A stretch of 64,000 bases of DNA from Flaccisagitta enflata (GCA_965153355.1 OZ231126.1:23932001-23996000), one strand, 5' to 3'. Shown: positions 50,046 to 62,858, counted from the first letter of the stretch. The notes: generated by a model not told the origin, from the sequence alone. Translations and numbers: made by a program.

Positions 50046-50222
50046 CTATATGTGCTTCCACGCGGTCAAAGTGCTTTGTCACGGTCTCAGTAAAATTGGC
50101 GAATTTCCTTTCAAACTTGGCTGTCCATTCGTTAAGATCCACTTGTGCCGGGAAAATGCTTTGCACGACTGCAAACGACTGACCACCAAGGTCCCGCTTC
50201 GAGCGTCCATCCACGACGTTGT
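50046..50222 (-). CDS. Coiled-coil exon 1 of the putative coiled-coil/fibrinogen-domain gene
   Basis: 177 bp with donor ATAG|GTAGCG (GT at 50045-50044). Joining ATA-G to GA-CAA of exon 2 gives HIGQLEDRF with the coiled-coil register continuing across the splice (FERKFANFTETVTKHFDRVE before it). The upstream edge is set at CAG (50224-50223). That acceptor has a poor pyrimidine tract, so the true start is uncertain and no initiating ATG is in frame. Further 5' exons, including a signal peptide if the protein is secreted, must lie above 50250 or be missing. Confidence 0.6.
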
Positions 50223-50249
50223 CTGCATGGATTTTTTGGTGGATTGATT

Positions 50250-51060
50250 TGATTCAGTAGAATCTTGGTGATGAGGTGGTATTGGGTTGATAATTGCTGT
50301 TTTGGCGATGGGATTTATGTAGGTGAATAGGTGGTGATGAGGAGGTGATTTGGGGATGATAGGTACTCTGTAATGGTTGTAGGATCTGGCGCTCTGTGTA
50401 GTAGACCTTAGTGATCACAAGTCTTTCCGCTTCCAGCATTTCAAGAAGCGCCCTTGAATGTCAGTGTGAGGGACTGTCGGTCTGTCCGTTCATCCGACCA
50501 TGCATATTCTTCTTTAACGAGACGAATCTCTACCCTTAGCGTGAATTTTGTGCTGTCTGTATTGCGTGGGGGTAACATGTTAATCGACATTAATTAGTAA
50601 CGACACCCTCTTTGAGCTAGTATTACAATGAATCGATCACATGATGATAATGCAAACATCCATAACATTCGTAAGAAAGGCAAACCTTTTTGGAGATTCG
50701 GTGCCAGTCTACGGCCGTGATTCTTTTCCTGTTCGTACGCTTGACGGTCTTCTCTGTTTGATCTTCAAACGGCTAACGGCAACAACCAAAGATTAGAAGA
50801 TTAGAAGAATTCAAGCTGAGTGCGTTAGCAGAACAATGACAGTCAGCTAATGGTTGACGAATTCAAAGCATGACGGACACACGGATACAACCTTATGAAA
50901 TGGAAAAGCTTAAGCTGAGGTGCTTTCTCGGGATATATGTATGTGGCCACATGCTCATTTAAACTGAACCAAAAATAAACAACACGGGGTTACCAATACA
51001 ATATCATGGCGGACGGAGGGTGGGGCAGGAGCAGAAAAGCGCGTTTTTACACATTTTTCT
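50250..51060. other. Possible upstream part of the minus-strand gene; no exon supported
   Basis: A 61-codon minus frame at 50254-50439 begins MLEAERLVITKVYYTERQIL and then becomes Ser/Pro/His-rich. It may include a real exon ending at ACTAAG|GTCTAC, but nothing else supports it. Confidence 0.3.
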
Positions 51061-51064
51061 ACCG

Positions 51065-51150
51065 GAGCATTATGGGGGTATGGACAGACGGACAGATGGA
51101 CAGAGAGACGAATTGACCAAGTTTCACATTGAGTCGCGGACGCGTTTAAA
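51065..51150 (+). mobile_element. Family A 3' portion, diverged
   Basis: GACAGACGGACAGATGGACA and then TTGAGTCGCGGACGCGTTTA and AAAA. The tail hairpin is decayed. Confidence 0.5.
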
Positions 51151-51754
51151 AACGAATCCCGATGATTTTATTTATTACCTATGGTAGAATGAAATCAAAA
51201 CGAAAATCAACGCGAATGCTCGCATTTTCGTTAAGATCGAAGTTTCCACGAGAATTTTACAACACGGAAGTTTTCTGGAGGCTTCTTGTTTGTTTGTTAT
51301 TGTTATTGTTATTGTTATTGTTATTGTTGTTACGGTTTCTTAGCAACGAGTGACAAAACAGGCTATGCGGCGCTTAATAACAGGTGAGTCATTAGCCATC
51401 TAATAAAGCAAAATTAAAAGAAAGTTCTCTATCAAAAGGACACAGCTCAAAACTATGTTGACTGATGATTTACATCAAACATTTAGCCTTGGGATTTCTA
51501 TTATGTTTGGCCGCCACCTTCTTCATATTCATAAATGGATGGTTTCATGCTACATTCCTCTGATATAGAACTTTCCTATGACGTGGTAAAAAGTGGTTGT
51601 TAAGCTATATAGCTATTTGTCATTTCCTAATGCATGTACTACTTCCGATCTCTATCCGATGTCCGCTCTTGTACCTTTTATACTGAATATGGTTTTTAAG
51701 CGATCTCACTGAAATCATTTCAGACGAGGGAAATAGGTATCCTGTGAAATATAC

Positions 51755-51992
51755 TTTTTGGTCGCGTGCTATGTCCGTCTGTACGTCCATCCATCCGTCC
51801 ATCCATTGGTTGGTTGTTCTTTTGGTTTGTCGGTTGATTGGTTGGTTCTCTTTTGTTTGTTTTTTTTTTTGCGTATATGAGCTTTCTAAGCTCTTCGCTC
51901 CCGCCCAAATGCCCTTGTGACTGCTCCATCACTGCCCCTGCCCAGTGCCCATCCGCACACGACAGCTATAGTCATGTATCTGGCCTCATTTA
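51755..51992 (-). mobile_element. Family A dual-hairpin element, long diverged copy
   Basis: In reverse, CTTTTTGGTCGCGTGCTATG and CGTCTGTACGTCCATCCATC are the tail and GACG array. GCCCAGTGCCCATCCGCACA is the reversed middle block, and TGTATCTGGCCTCATTTA is the reversed 5' end. Confidence 0.6.
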
Positions 51993-52912
51993 CTGGCTAC
52001 TGAAAGCTTACAGAAACGAAATTGGTCAACTTACACTTGGTAATTGTGTTTGTTTGGTTCCAGAGATATGCTTTTCAAAGTCCTTAAAACTCAACTTTTC
52101 AATCTCTCAAAAAGCCAATCTTAAATATGTTTCAACTTTGATGATAAAGAATGTTTGGTCTCTCGGCGAAGCTTTTGGCCATAAATTAAGAGCGAATTAA
52201 GAGGTGGAGAGGTTGTCTGGGGCAACTTTGATTTATTTCGCGTTGAAAGAGCGTCTTTTCAAGCCCTGATTCTTTATCTGTCCGAATCTATTCCACTCAA
52301 CTGATTGCCGATCTTTAAAATCAATAAATCACGAAAAGAAAAAGAAAAAAGAAAAAAGAAAAGGAGTGAAAAGAAAAATATTGAATTCATGCAAAATTAG
52401 TTATGTAAAGAAGGAGAAACTTTCAATTTTTCAAACTGTCTTCGAATGTTCAAAAGAAATAAAAAAAGGTCTTGGACTTTTTATACTAAGGATAGCAATG
52501 TAAACGAAAAAAAATTTTTTTCTCTAAACCCCTAATGACCGGTATGAGTCGATGCAGTATTGCAAGGGCTTTCATTTGATACCTCGTAACACACATTTTT
52601 TGGTATTTTATGTCGTCGTGACTAAAAAGTTGTAAAATTGCCCTATTGGGTGTTTCTGTCTACTTTTTTCTCAATCACCATCACTCTCTTCTTGGGCTAA
52701 TCAATGGACAAGATATGCCAAAGAAGACCTGAAATATTGTTTTTATTGGGGGAAAAGGTAAAATACCCATTTTTATGAAAAAAAGGCATTAAACAAGTGC
52801 TTTAACAGCAATCTTGAACAACTAATGGGAAAAGGCCCAACCATGAAAAACGCCAAATTCATATGACAAGCATGTAAAATTGGTTGATGACTACACTGAT
52901 GCTGATTGTCTT
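51993..52912. other. No gene seen
   Basis: AT-rich DNA with poly-A/G stretches at 52335-52380. Frames are short and featureless. Confidence 0.45.
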
Positions 52913-52915
52913 TCC

Positions 52916-53440
<525 letters not shown>

Positions 53441-53602
53441 TTTCTTGCAGTTGTGTTCGGTGCTTTGATTTCAGAGTCTTGTTACTTTTGCCATTGATTT
53501 GATCCTTCTTGACTGCGCACAAAACATTTAATACGCGAACACTAGAAATCGGTATCTCCGTTATTATCCATTTTGGAACCCCAGCCAGGAGTGTTTTTTT
53601 CC

Positions 53603-53993
<391 letters not shown>

Positions 53994-54137
53994 GTAATAT
54001 TGCGTCCGAGTCTTTCTCTTTCTCTTTCTCTTTCTCTCTCTCTCAGGGCAGGTCATAGACGATCCCGCTTTGAAAGGGCTGGTCGCTCGCTAAGATTGTT
54101 CGCTCACTCCGCTCACTCGCTCTGCTTTGCTCACTCC

Positions 54138-54735
54138 GCTCAAAATGGCGCCAAGCGCGATCTTTCATCTTTTTTTGTTTAGAAATGACATTCCTACAAA
54201 ATTGGGTGTGAAGTTGAAGTAATTTCTTAAGTTTATTCAAACTTTATCTAACTTTGCAAGCTTGTTACTTAGTTGTTTTTCAACCGATTTAGACGAAATT
54301 CATGATGAAAAGAAAGATTCTTTTGTGTTCTTCAAAATGGCGCCAAGCGCGATCTTCTGTCCTTTTTTAATCGCATGCACGCGACTCTACAACCCGCTTT
54401 GTCGGTTGGTCGGTTGGTTACACTTTATTTTTTTGCAATTTTATTTCTTTGTCCTTACTGCTCCTGCCCAAATGGTCTGGTGACCTCAAACATGGCCCCT
54501 GCCTACCCACATGCGACTTCGGTAACCGTGTATCCGGCCTTGTTTATTTAGAAATGACATTCTTCCAAAGTTGGGGGAGAATTATCAAAAATTTACTCAA
54601 ACTTCATCTGACTTTGGGCACTTGTTTCCCAGTTGTTTTGTCACCAATTTAGATAAAATTCAGGTTGAAAAGAAAGAATTTTATGTGTTCTTCAAAATGG
54701 CGCCAATCGTGATCTTTTATCTTTTTTCGTTTAGA
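54138..54735 (+). repeat. Direct repeats with TTCAAAATGGCGCCAA, split by a family A insertion
   Basis: TTTAGAAATGACATTC at 54179 and again at 54548 begins about 185-bp repeats. Each contains GTGTTCTTCAAAATGGCGCC (about 54327 and 54687) and ends GATCTT(C/T)T. A partial copy of the unit end is at 54140-54178. The junction between the two full copies is interrupted by the family A element at 54363-54545. Confidence 0.8.
54363..54545 (-). mobile_element. Family A dual-hairpin element inserted in a repeat junction
   Basis: In reverse it runs AACAAGGCCGGATACACGGT, then GTGGGTAGGCAGGGGC and AACCAACCGACCAACCGACA, then GAGTCGCGTGCATGCGATTA and AAAA. The uninterrupted junction CTTTTTTTGTTTAGAAATGA at 54169-54188 shows it entered a T-run. 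Confidence 0.75.
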
Positions 54736-54888
54736 ATTAGTGTGCATACCAAGATAAAGGGGTATTTTAGCTTTTATGCTTGTGAGATGATAATCTTTTA
54801 CGAGCAAAATCTGAGATGCGCGACATTGAAATTGCGTCCTAACTCCCTTCCCCGACCTCGGGGACGTAAATTTAAATATTTAGAAAGA

Positions 54889-55031
54889 ACAAGGCCGGAT
54901 ACGGCCAATACCAGTCGCGGATGGGTGGGCAGGGGCGGAAATGCATGTTTCTCCACTTTTCGACTCATGCTCACGGACCGACGGACGGACGGACAAAGCC
55001 TCGTATAGAGTCGCTTGTCCGCGACTAAAAA
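54889..55031 (+). mobile_element. Family A dual-hairpin element, best plus-strand copy
   Basis: 143 bp. 5' hairpin GGCCGGATACGGCC, the AGTCGCGGATGGGTGGGCAG block and a GACCGACGGACGGACGGAC array. The 3' hairpin AGTCGCTTGTCCGCGACT is followed by AAAAA. No coding frame and no internal polymerase III boxes that I can see. Confidence 0.8.
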
Positions 55032-55648
55032 CACTCCAGAGTGGAGTAGCCAATTGGATAGTATCGGTGTAACTGACCTTGTTGATTTTTGACTAAGTCA
55101 TAGGCTGTTTCTTTTTTTTATCGCGTCAACGCGCGTTGTCATGGAGTGAAAATGAAAACAGATTTGAATTGGTCATACTCTGGGGATATGACATGCAGCT
55201 CACGTTACCTCACGTCGCCAAAGTTGAGCCATAACAACCCTTTATTTTAAACTTCCTTAATTCTTTTATTTTTTACTCAAATTTTTTGGAGAAAAAAAAT
55301 CACCCAGACATGATTTTGGCCAAAAATGAATGATATTCATTGCATTTGAACAATATTCTTCCATATTTGTCGCGTGGGATCTATTCTCACGCAGGGAGAA
55401 AATTCCGACATAGCATTTTCTCTCGCTCTTTCGAGGAACAAACCTAAGTTGACTTTCCTACTAAGGAGATAATAAAGTTTCTAATTTTTTTATTTCCTAG
55501 AGAAATATTAAGACATGACTCACAAAAACTTTCATTGAAATCTAAAAGAGAGCTTCAAATTTATGCTTCGCTGACACTGGCCATAATTACCTCTGCCCAC
55601 TCGCGTGTTGTTGAGTTTTTCATGCATCTGTCCATGTTAATCAAATAA
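55032..55648. other. No gene seen
   Basis: AT-rich DNA without a repeat or a supported frame. Confidence 0.45.
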
Positions 55649-56243
55649 CACCTCTCACATAATTAGGCGAACTGGTTGAATGATCAAAATTGATAGAAAT
55701 ATAGCATTCATTGGCCTGAAATTTGTCATAAAGAAAGCTAAAATATAGTACTTTCACAAACCAGGGCAAAGTTTTGAACCTGGGGAAATGCGTGGCTCTC
55801 GGGAAGTGATATGGCAAAAATGCAGTTAAAGATTTTGACTGATTTTGACATGGAAATTTTTGATGATAAGAGAACATAAACCTCCTTAAATTTTACCGTT
55901 AAAAATGCAAGAAAACATCAAATCTCGGGTTCTTATATCACTGACATATAAAAATGAGTCAACAGTACCAAGATACAGTCAGTGACAGCTGTGAAAGGTC
56001 ACAAAACCCCTTGTCAAATAGAATGGTTTTAGCAAGAAATTTGGAGCTGAAGAAAACCTAAAATTTGCATGATATCATTTGGTGATGCTATTTGCAGCTC
56101 TTGGTTGACGTAATTTGGACTTTTTTTGTAGAACCCTCATGGAAATAATTAATATTTTCCTTAACCTAAAATCCTGTTTTGGACTTTAAAAACACAATTA
56201 TAGACAAGTTCTGATCCCAGTTCGCCTAATTTTGTGAGAGGCG
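55649..56243. mobile_element. 595-bp TIR element
   Basis: CACCTCTCACATAATTAGGC at 55649 and GCCTAATTTTGTGAGAGGCG ending at 56243 are inverted repeats, continuing inward to GAACTGG/CCAGTTC. TTAATCAA occurs just outside both ends (55638-55645 and 56244-56251), but 3 bases separate it from the left end, so a clean target duplication is not proven. No transposase; the superfamily is undetermined. Confidence 0.8.
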
Positions 56244-56346
56244 TTAATCAATTCAAACTCAATTGAAGTAAACAATGAAACTTATTTGTGCATTTTTAGT
56301 CGCGCTATGTGACTAAACACATTGGTTGATTGGTTGGTGCCCTTTT

Positions 56347-56860
56347 AGGCTGCAGCTTCAAAGGGGTGGATGACCTACAGTTAAACCCCGCTCTTACGGA
56401 TTTCAAGGGACTAACAAGTTTTATCTGTTATAGGCATAAGTCTGTTATTGACAACATAAGAAATGAAAGAAAATTGAAGGGAACATGAATTTATATCTGT
56501 TACAGGCGGAATTCCGTTAATGGCGGGTCCGTTAGAGCGAGGTTCAACTGTATGCTTTCACAAATAAAAGGAATTTTGTCTTTCGCCTCCTCCTTCTTCT
56601 TCATCCTTCCCCCCTATCCCTTGTTCAAGGAGAAGGAGAAAATTTTTCATAGGCAGTAGCCCCAAAGAGGTTGATGACCAATGCTTTCATACATATGGGA
56701 ATTTTCACTTTCCTTTCCTCCTCTTCCTTCTCTGTCCCTCCCCCCTCCCCCCCCCCCCGTTCCCAGCTTAAAGGAGACGAAGAACAGAATTTTTCATGGC
56801 CAGCGGCCCTAAAGGGGTCAATGACTTGTGATTTCACACATAATGGGAATTTTCTCCTTC
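56347..56860 (+). repeat. Three tandem family B-like left ends, the first interrupted by a MITE
   Basis: AGGCTGCAGCTTCAAAGGGG (56347), AGGCAGTAGCCCCAAAGAGG (56651) and GGCCAGCGGCCCTAAAGGGG (56798) each lead into GATGACC(T/A)ATGCTTTCA(C/T)A-like sequence, then GGGAATTTT and pyrimidine-rich DNA. After removal of the MITE the units are about 130-150 bp. Confidence 0.75.
56378..56550. mobile_element. pogo/Tigger-like MITE nested in a family B repeat, 173 bp
   Basis: Starts CAGTTAAACCCCGCTCTTAC and ends GTTAGAGCGAGGTTCAACTG. TA flanks both sides (56376-56377 and 56551-56552). Removing the element and one TA restores GACCTATGCTTTCA, which is intact in the copies at 24168 and 24695 (reverse). This proves boundaries and target duplication. 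Confidence 0.92.
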
Positions 56861-57238
56861 TTCTTGTCTTCCTTCTTCATCCCCCCTTGTCCCAGGGGAA
56901 GAAGAAAGAGAAAGTATCTCAAATGTGTGAGAGCATACACTCTTTTTTTTCTATAAGAACCTGGTTTATAAGAACATCAAGGCTTGGAATAGCTCCAAAA
57001 TTAAGAACATCTTAAAAACATACAAAAGCTTCATATCTTGAGAAAAAAATTTCGCTTCAGGTAATAACATTACAATAAAGGCGGCTAATTGCCGATCGGA
57101 AAAAAGTTGTAAATGGGTGTCTATTTTTTTTAGTGCATGTTTGTCTGTGTGTGCATCTCATGATGTCTGGTTGATTGGTTGTCTGTTTTTGTTATTCAAT
57201 CTCTGTCTCTCTGTGTCTCTTTTTCCTGTCCTCTGTCT

Positions 57239-57393
<155 letters not shown>

Positions 57394-57429
57394 TCTTCTC
57401 TCTCTTTTGCTCTCTCTCTCTCTCTCTCT

Positions 57430-60400
57430 CAAACAGAATAAAATGGAAAAGCTAGCATCATAAAAGTTGGAGTTAATTTGCGTAACATGTTCACTATTTC
57501 CTATTGTTACACAAGACAAAAAATTGGGGTCAATGAAAAATATCGATTTTTTTCGAAAATGCGAAAAATTAAAAAAAGATTAAAAAGTTCATAAAGCCAA
57601 AACTAACGATTGTAGAGACTTCTGGTTGGCGCCATTTGAAAGAGAAAAAAAAGCTCTATCTTAGCAGTCAATATCAAAAATGTATACTCCCCCTCAAAAA
57701 TGGCTCAACTTTCTAAAATTGCCCCAAAGCAAAATGGGAAAAATTTATTTCTACCCCACGTTTCAAAAAGTCGAATTACATAATTCGACTTTTTTCCAAT
57801 AAAACAACATAAAGAAAACATTTGAATTTTAATATAATTAATATTATATTTTATGATTTTTAAATAAAGATCATCAAAATATCCTTAGACTTTAATGATA
57901 AGCATTTGCTTTAACAGTGTTTAATAGAAATATAATTACTATGATTGAGTAATAGGCAAATGTCACGGTTCCACAGCGTGCTTGAGGGCCCGACTTTCTG
58001 CCAATCTATGTTGGCCCAAGCTTCCACAGTGCAAAGATCGATAGACTTGCACTTTGAGTGGGTGAAAAAAAAAGTTCACGTAGAGGAACACGGTTTTTTT
58101 TTTAGAAAACTAGACCCTTGACTGCATCAGACGGCACTCTTTTTTTACCTTATTCTTCGCACATTACTACATAATTGAAAAAAAAAAGCCAAATATGTGA
58201 AAAATGAAGGTTGGCAGTTGAACCTGCGCAAAACTCCGATTGTTTCAGTGAAACATGGCGTTCTTTACCATTTTAGAAAGCCTGAACACAGATGATCACG
58301 TTGGTGCAATCAGAGTTCAAAAAAGTTATCATTTAGTATGTTTTTAGCCTATTTGAAATACGTCTCTCTCTTTTTTCCACGAAATTCGAATCTCCACTTT
58401 TTAAAGAATAGTTTCCATAGAGGAAACGCTTTGTTTGGCAAAGCTGAAAATCTCTCAAAATAAGGTTCTGACCATGGCCTTACAGCTCGTGTATAAATCA
58501 AAGCATGTTTTGTTTCCGCAAAACTGTAGTAGTATGTAAAAGTTAAGCTATCAATTTTGTAGTGCTGCTCTCTCTTTTCTTTCTGCTTTGTCATTGGTGC
58601 TTTGAAAACTGTTCTGTTTTCTGATTGGTTGAATTTGCTATTCTTCCTTTCTCAGCAAAACATGGAAGTTCGCTTCAACCTATCAGATAAGCAGTTTCAT
58701 ATTTTCAAATTTTCTTTGCCAATGAGAAGGCAGGAAAGAAGAAAAACAGATGAACAGATTAATCTGCTCTAAGCAATGATTTTTAATCTATTTCTTTATC
58801 AAAATAGTCACACTTCCGCTTATTCCAATGAGATAGGAAGGTAATCACAGCATCTACATTATACAAGCTCTTGTTGAAAAAAAAAATTGTGTTAATACTC
58901 GCCTCCATTCAAATTCTATCAAAAGTCTAAGAAAACTAAAAGCAACTTTACATTGTGGCTTCAGATACAGCATTATAAATGATTTAAATGGTTCAAAGAC
59001 ATTCATAACTACCCAGTGTACAATTTCAAACCATTTTTTGTGACCCTCCCTATCCCTAGAGGGTCTAAAAATTTGTTCAGAGGGCTCTTTTTGGCGTGTC
59101 TCCATTCTGTCTCCTATAAGAAATAGCAAGCAAAACCAATCAAAAAATGTCGCATCTTATGATATGATGAGTTTTTATCAACTAGTATCAATCCCACAGG
59201 AAACACAAAAAAATTCAACTCACTACTCAATCAATAAGTTGTCAAAAAATGGTATAAACATCATATTTACCCCTTCTCGATTTTTTTACTTTTTTTCTCT
59301 CAAGATTGAATGTTATGATATTTATTTTTTCTAACCTCTTTTATCTTCAACATTAAGCATTTTTTCTTTTTCCATTCGATGGGCAACTACTTGAAGGACA
59401 TTTCCCTCCTTTTTCATGTTGTTGGGTTGATCCTTAGAGGAGATACAGCATTTTTCTTGGAGCGTATCAATTCGCGCACACCCCCAAACTTGAACCTAAC
59501 GCATACCTAACGCTTTAGATATGCCACTGTTGTGACGAAGTGACACAATTCACATGAAAACTGACAACACCATGTGAAAGAGCGTATAATTTTGATTATA
59601 TCCTGATAATTTGAAATCTTAGCTCCCAAGCGTTAAGCCACAATGAAATTTTACATTTTGTTGGTCCTCGAAGTGTGAACAGAATTAATACGCTCGTCGG
59701 ACCATCGTTGTAGTTAATTCTTTGTTTCCACACAGCGCTCCTCACACAAATGCGCGATGCTTTTTTGTCTTAATTTGATAAAATTTCTTAAAATTGAAAT
59801 TGGCATATCTCAGGAACGGTTTGAGCTAGCCCATTGAACTTTTGCATGGTTGATACCTAGACCAAGAGGGTCTTTTGCCTAAATTCTGATGCGACCTACA
59901 GAATGTCAAGCAGTCCAACCAGACCAACCAGCCTACCAGATGAAAAAATAAAAAAATGGCATAACTTCTAAAGTAATTGTCCGATTTGGTTGAAATTTTT
60001 CATGAAGCTTCCTTTAAAGATTCCTCGTCACTGGCATAAAAAAGAGTTTGGGGAAAAAATTTTTTTTTCCAACAGCCCACCCAGCCAGAAATGGTACTTA
60101 TAGAGATTTTTTTAAAAAACTGAAAAAATTCAAAAAAATCTCAGAAACATGATCACACATATTTGTTTGAATCTTATCAATAAGAATTTTACTATCATAT
60201 TGATTTCTTATTCGTATTTAGCTAAATTTTCTAGTAATAAAATTGCCAACAATATCTATTTAAGCCTAATTTGCATGAAAAATGAGCGTACTTAAGAAAA
60301 TCCAAGTATGGATCCATATGTAATAATAGCTAAGCTACATGATGATGTATGATTTTCTTCAATTTTCCAACATGTAAGATTGACAAATTTCACCCCGTCC

Positions 60401-60480
60401 ATGGTTGGCTTAGCATGACACCAGCCAATAGTGTATTATAAGTTAACCTATAGTTTATATTGTATTCAGAATTAAGAACG
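57430..60480. other. Three kilobases of AT-rich DNA, no gene recognised
   Basis: Short minus-strand frames at 58349-58594 and 58854-59129 have no recognisable domain. A palindromic GTCGAATTACATAATTCGAC sits at 57771-57790. Motifs such as CTCAGGAACGGTTTGAGCTA (about 59810) look like part of a dispersed repeat. Confidence 0.45.
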
Positions 60481-60483
60481 CTC

Positions 60484-60700
60484 TACGAACGTTGAAGGCT
60501 TCATTTGGTCTTGAAAATAAGAACATGAAGCCTTCAAAAAAAAAATGACGTTCTTATAAAAAAAAGAGTGTAGGTCATTGACCCCTTTGAGGCTGCTACT
60601 AGGCTCCTTCCCTTAATTTTAATCAGGAAACTATCTTTAAGCAAGGCACAGGTACCGCTGACCATCTTAAGCTTTTGCAACTATTCTTTCTTAGGCGTTT
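60484..60700 (-). repeat. Family B fragment with GTACCGCTGACCA module
   Basis: GAGTGTAGGTCATTGACCCC then TTTGAGGCTGCT (60568-60599) is a reversed family B end. GGCACAGGTACCGCTGACCA follows at 60645. The preceding TTAAGAACGCTC/ATAAGAACATG block is related to 56935-57010. Confidence 0.6.
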
Positions 60701-60969
60701 TTAGCGGTTTTAGCTAAGTGCTCCTGCCGAAACGCCCTTTTCTATCCCTGCCCCTGCCCACCCATATGTGACTTTGGTATCATCTATTCAAGAATCAATA
60801 CTGCACTTAATGATTGGGTGGCTTTTTAGCATTTTAACTCATTTTTACCCAAAATTACTGTGAAAAGTAACAAAGCATGAGTAAAAAAATTTTCTAATTT
60901 TCTAATTTTCTATTTTTTAAATGAAAATGCAAAGCCAAAGAAAATGACGGCGAAAGTAGCCATTAATGG

Positions 60970-60970
<1 letters not shown>

Positions 60971-61012
<42 letters not shown>
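60971..61012 (+). repeat. (CT)n microsatellite
   Basis: Perfect CT tract of about 42 bp. Confidence 0.96.
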
Positions 61013-61016
<4 letters not shown>

Positions 61017-62183
61017 CTTTCCTCTCATTCCGTGCCGGTACATAAAGAGACTGGCAAATTAACGCGACAAGTGCCATTTTACGACATCTGATTGGTTCCC
61101 ATTTTGGGACAATCGAAGGCCAGTAATGGATTGTGATTGGTCGGTAGTTGAGGTGAAGGCGGTCTCAAGACGGTGATGGATGATAGTCTGAGATGTAGGC
61201 TTAAGATGAAACGAGATCGGCGGTTCTGATTTATCGATCCAGTTCAACCCAAGTTGACTTGAGAGAGACTTAAGAAAGACTCCGAATGTGGAGAGGGCAG
61301 AAGAGAAGGCAAGGCATGTGAAAGCAAAATGGAAAAGGGAAATCAAGGGAAGGGAAAGGAAGAGCAGAGGTGGAACTGGTCCAACCGTCCGTCCAATTGC
61401 CCAAAGTAAGCGGTACCCTCATCATCATGGTTGGCCGAAGATGTGAGAGTAGAGTGGCTACATCCAGAGGGGGTGATATGGTTTAGTGATTAATAGCCTG
61501 TACTGAAATGACTAAAACCCAAAAAATCAAAATTCTACGAGCAGTTCATGTTGTGGAGCTGTCTTGGGCTTCTATTGTCATCATTTTCAGCTTTAAAAGT
61601 TTACATCTTGGTTTCCGCGCCTTACCTTGAACTTCCCATGGGTCAAAAGGAAACTAAAAATTTCAAATTGTTCAAATCAAAATTTTGACTGCAGATTTGA
61701 AATCTGCATGAAAAACTGTCTGTTGAAAGTGCTTTTCTTTTTTCAAAATTCCTTCGGGATCATTATCAAAATCCACGCTAAAGATTTTTAAAGAAGGTAA
61801 GTTCAATGATTTCACAAAGAACTGGTAAGGTATGTTTCGCGATATTTGACAGCACTTTTGACCAACTTCTAATTGGAATATCAAGAAAAGGAAAACACTT
61901 TCAATTGATAGTTTTTTCAGAATTGGAATTTTAGAACTTTGAAATTTTGGATTTCCTATAGGGGAAGGATTTATAGAAGGTAAGGCGCGGCCACCTAAAA
62001 GTAGAATTTCAAAGCCAATATCGATTTCAATAGAAGCCTGAGAAAGTCCCACAACATTATTTGCTCGTAGAATGTTAATTTTATTGCTTATTGTCATTTA
62101 GGTACAGGCTAGTGATTAAGTTTAACTTGATTGTATGAATTACATACTCAATAATCATCGTGAAGTCCTCTAAAATAAACTAG
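61013..62183. other. No supported gene
   Basis: Minus frames at 61059-61346 and 61672-62097 lack domains, and the first has no ATG at its start. Confidence 0.45.
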
Positions 62184-62317
62184 TTTCAGTCGCGGAGACG
62201 CGACTCTGTAAGCCACTTTTCGGTCGGTCCGTTGGTCGGTCCGTCCGTCCGTCACAAAATCACTTTTCGAGGTTTTACGCTCCTGCCTACCCGTCCGCGA
62301 CGTACACGGCCTTGTTT
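62184..62317 (-). mobile_element. Family A dual-hairpin element, 134 bp
   Basis: In reverse: AACAAGGCCGTGTACGTCGC, GGACGGGTAGGCAGGAGCG, a GACGGACGGACCGACC run, then GGCTTACAGAGTCGCGTCTC and CGCGACTGAAAC. The 3' stem AGTCGCG/CGCGACT is intact. Confidence 0.8.
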
Positions 62318-62854
62318 GGAAGCGATTAAAATCAATAGTGATGACCCACGCTAAGCTAGCTTAAGCTAAATATCTTGAACCACAGGTTTTGACAGTCCCA
62401 AGCAGCCACGGTAACCTAGTTATATGCATATACTTCCGCAACAACGATAGCTCAAGAAATTTATGTGCTCCGATGAACATGAAAAAGATGATCTATCCAG
62501 GATGTGACAAAAGAACAATGAAAAGAGATGAAAAGACGGAGCCCAGGCTTAGCCCCGAGCAACATCGCCGGATAAGAGGGAGGAGTTAAAACGAAAACGC
62601 TTTCGTTGACCCATATAGCAGATAAAAAAAAAACTTATTTCGAAACAATACTGGCAGTAAAACATGTTCAGGATGATGCCAGGAAAAAAGCGTATGAGTA
62701 TTATCAAAAACGAAATAGGAAGATGCAAGGATCTGCGGTCTTTAGCTTTACAAAACAACTTTATCTATCAACTGATTTATAAGGTGGCAATGGTGACCAT
62801 CGAATTTGGATTCTGGATGTTTCGAGTTGTTAAATTGCCTCTCAAACACTAATG

Positions 62855-62858
<4 letters not shown>
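62318..62858. other. No gene seen
   Basis: Short overlapping frames only. Confidence 0.45.

Noticed and set aside
54889-55031. Family A as a Helitron-type element because it ends in a hairpin and CTAA
   Set aside because: CTAA fits the CTRR rule, but the hairpin abuts the end with no spacer, an A-run follows, and the 5' end lacks the TC start. The A-tailed model fits better, though it is not proven.
58349-59129. Two minus-strand frames of 81 and 91 codons as exons
   Set aside because: No domain, AT-rich composition and no convincing pair of splice sites.
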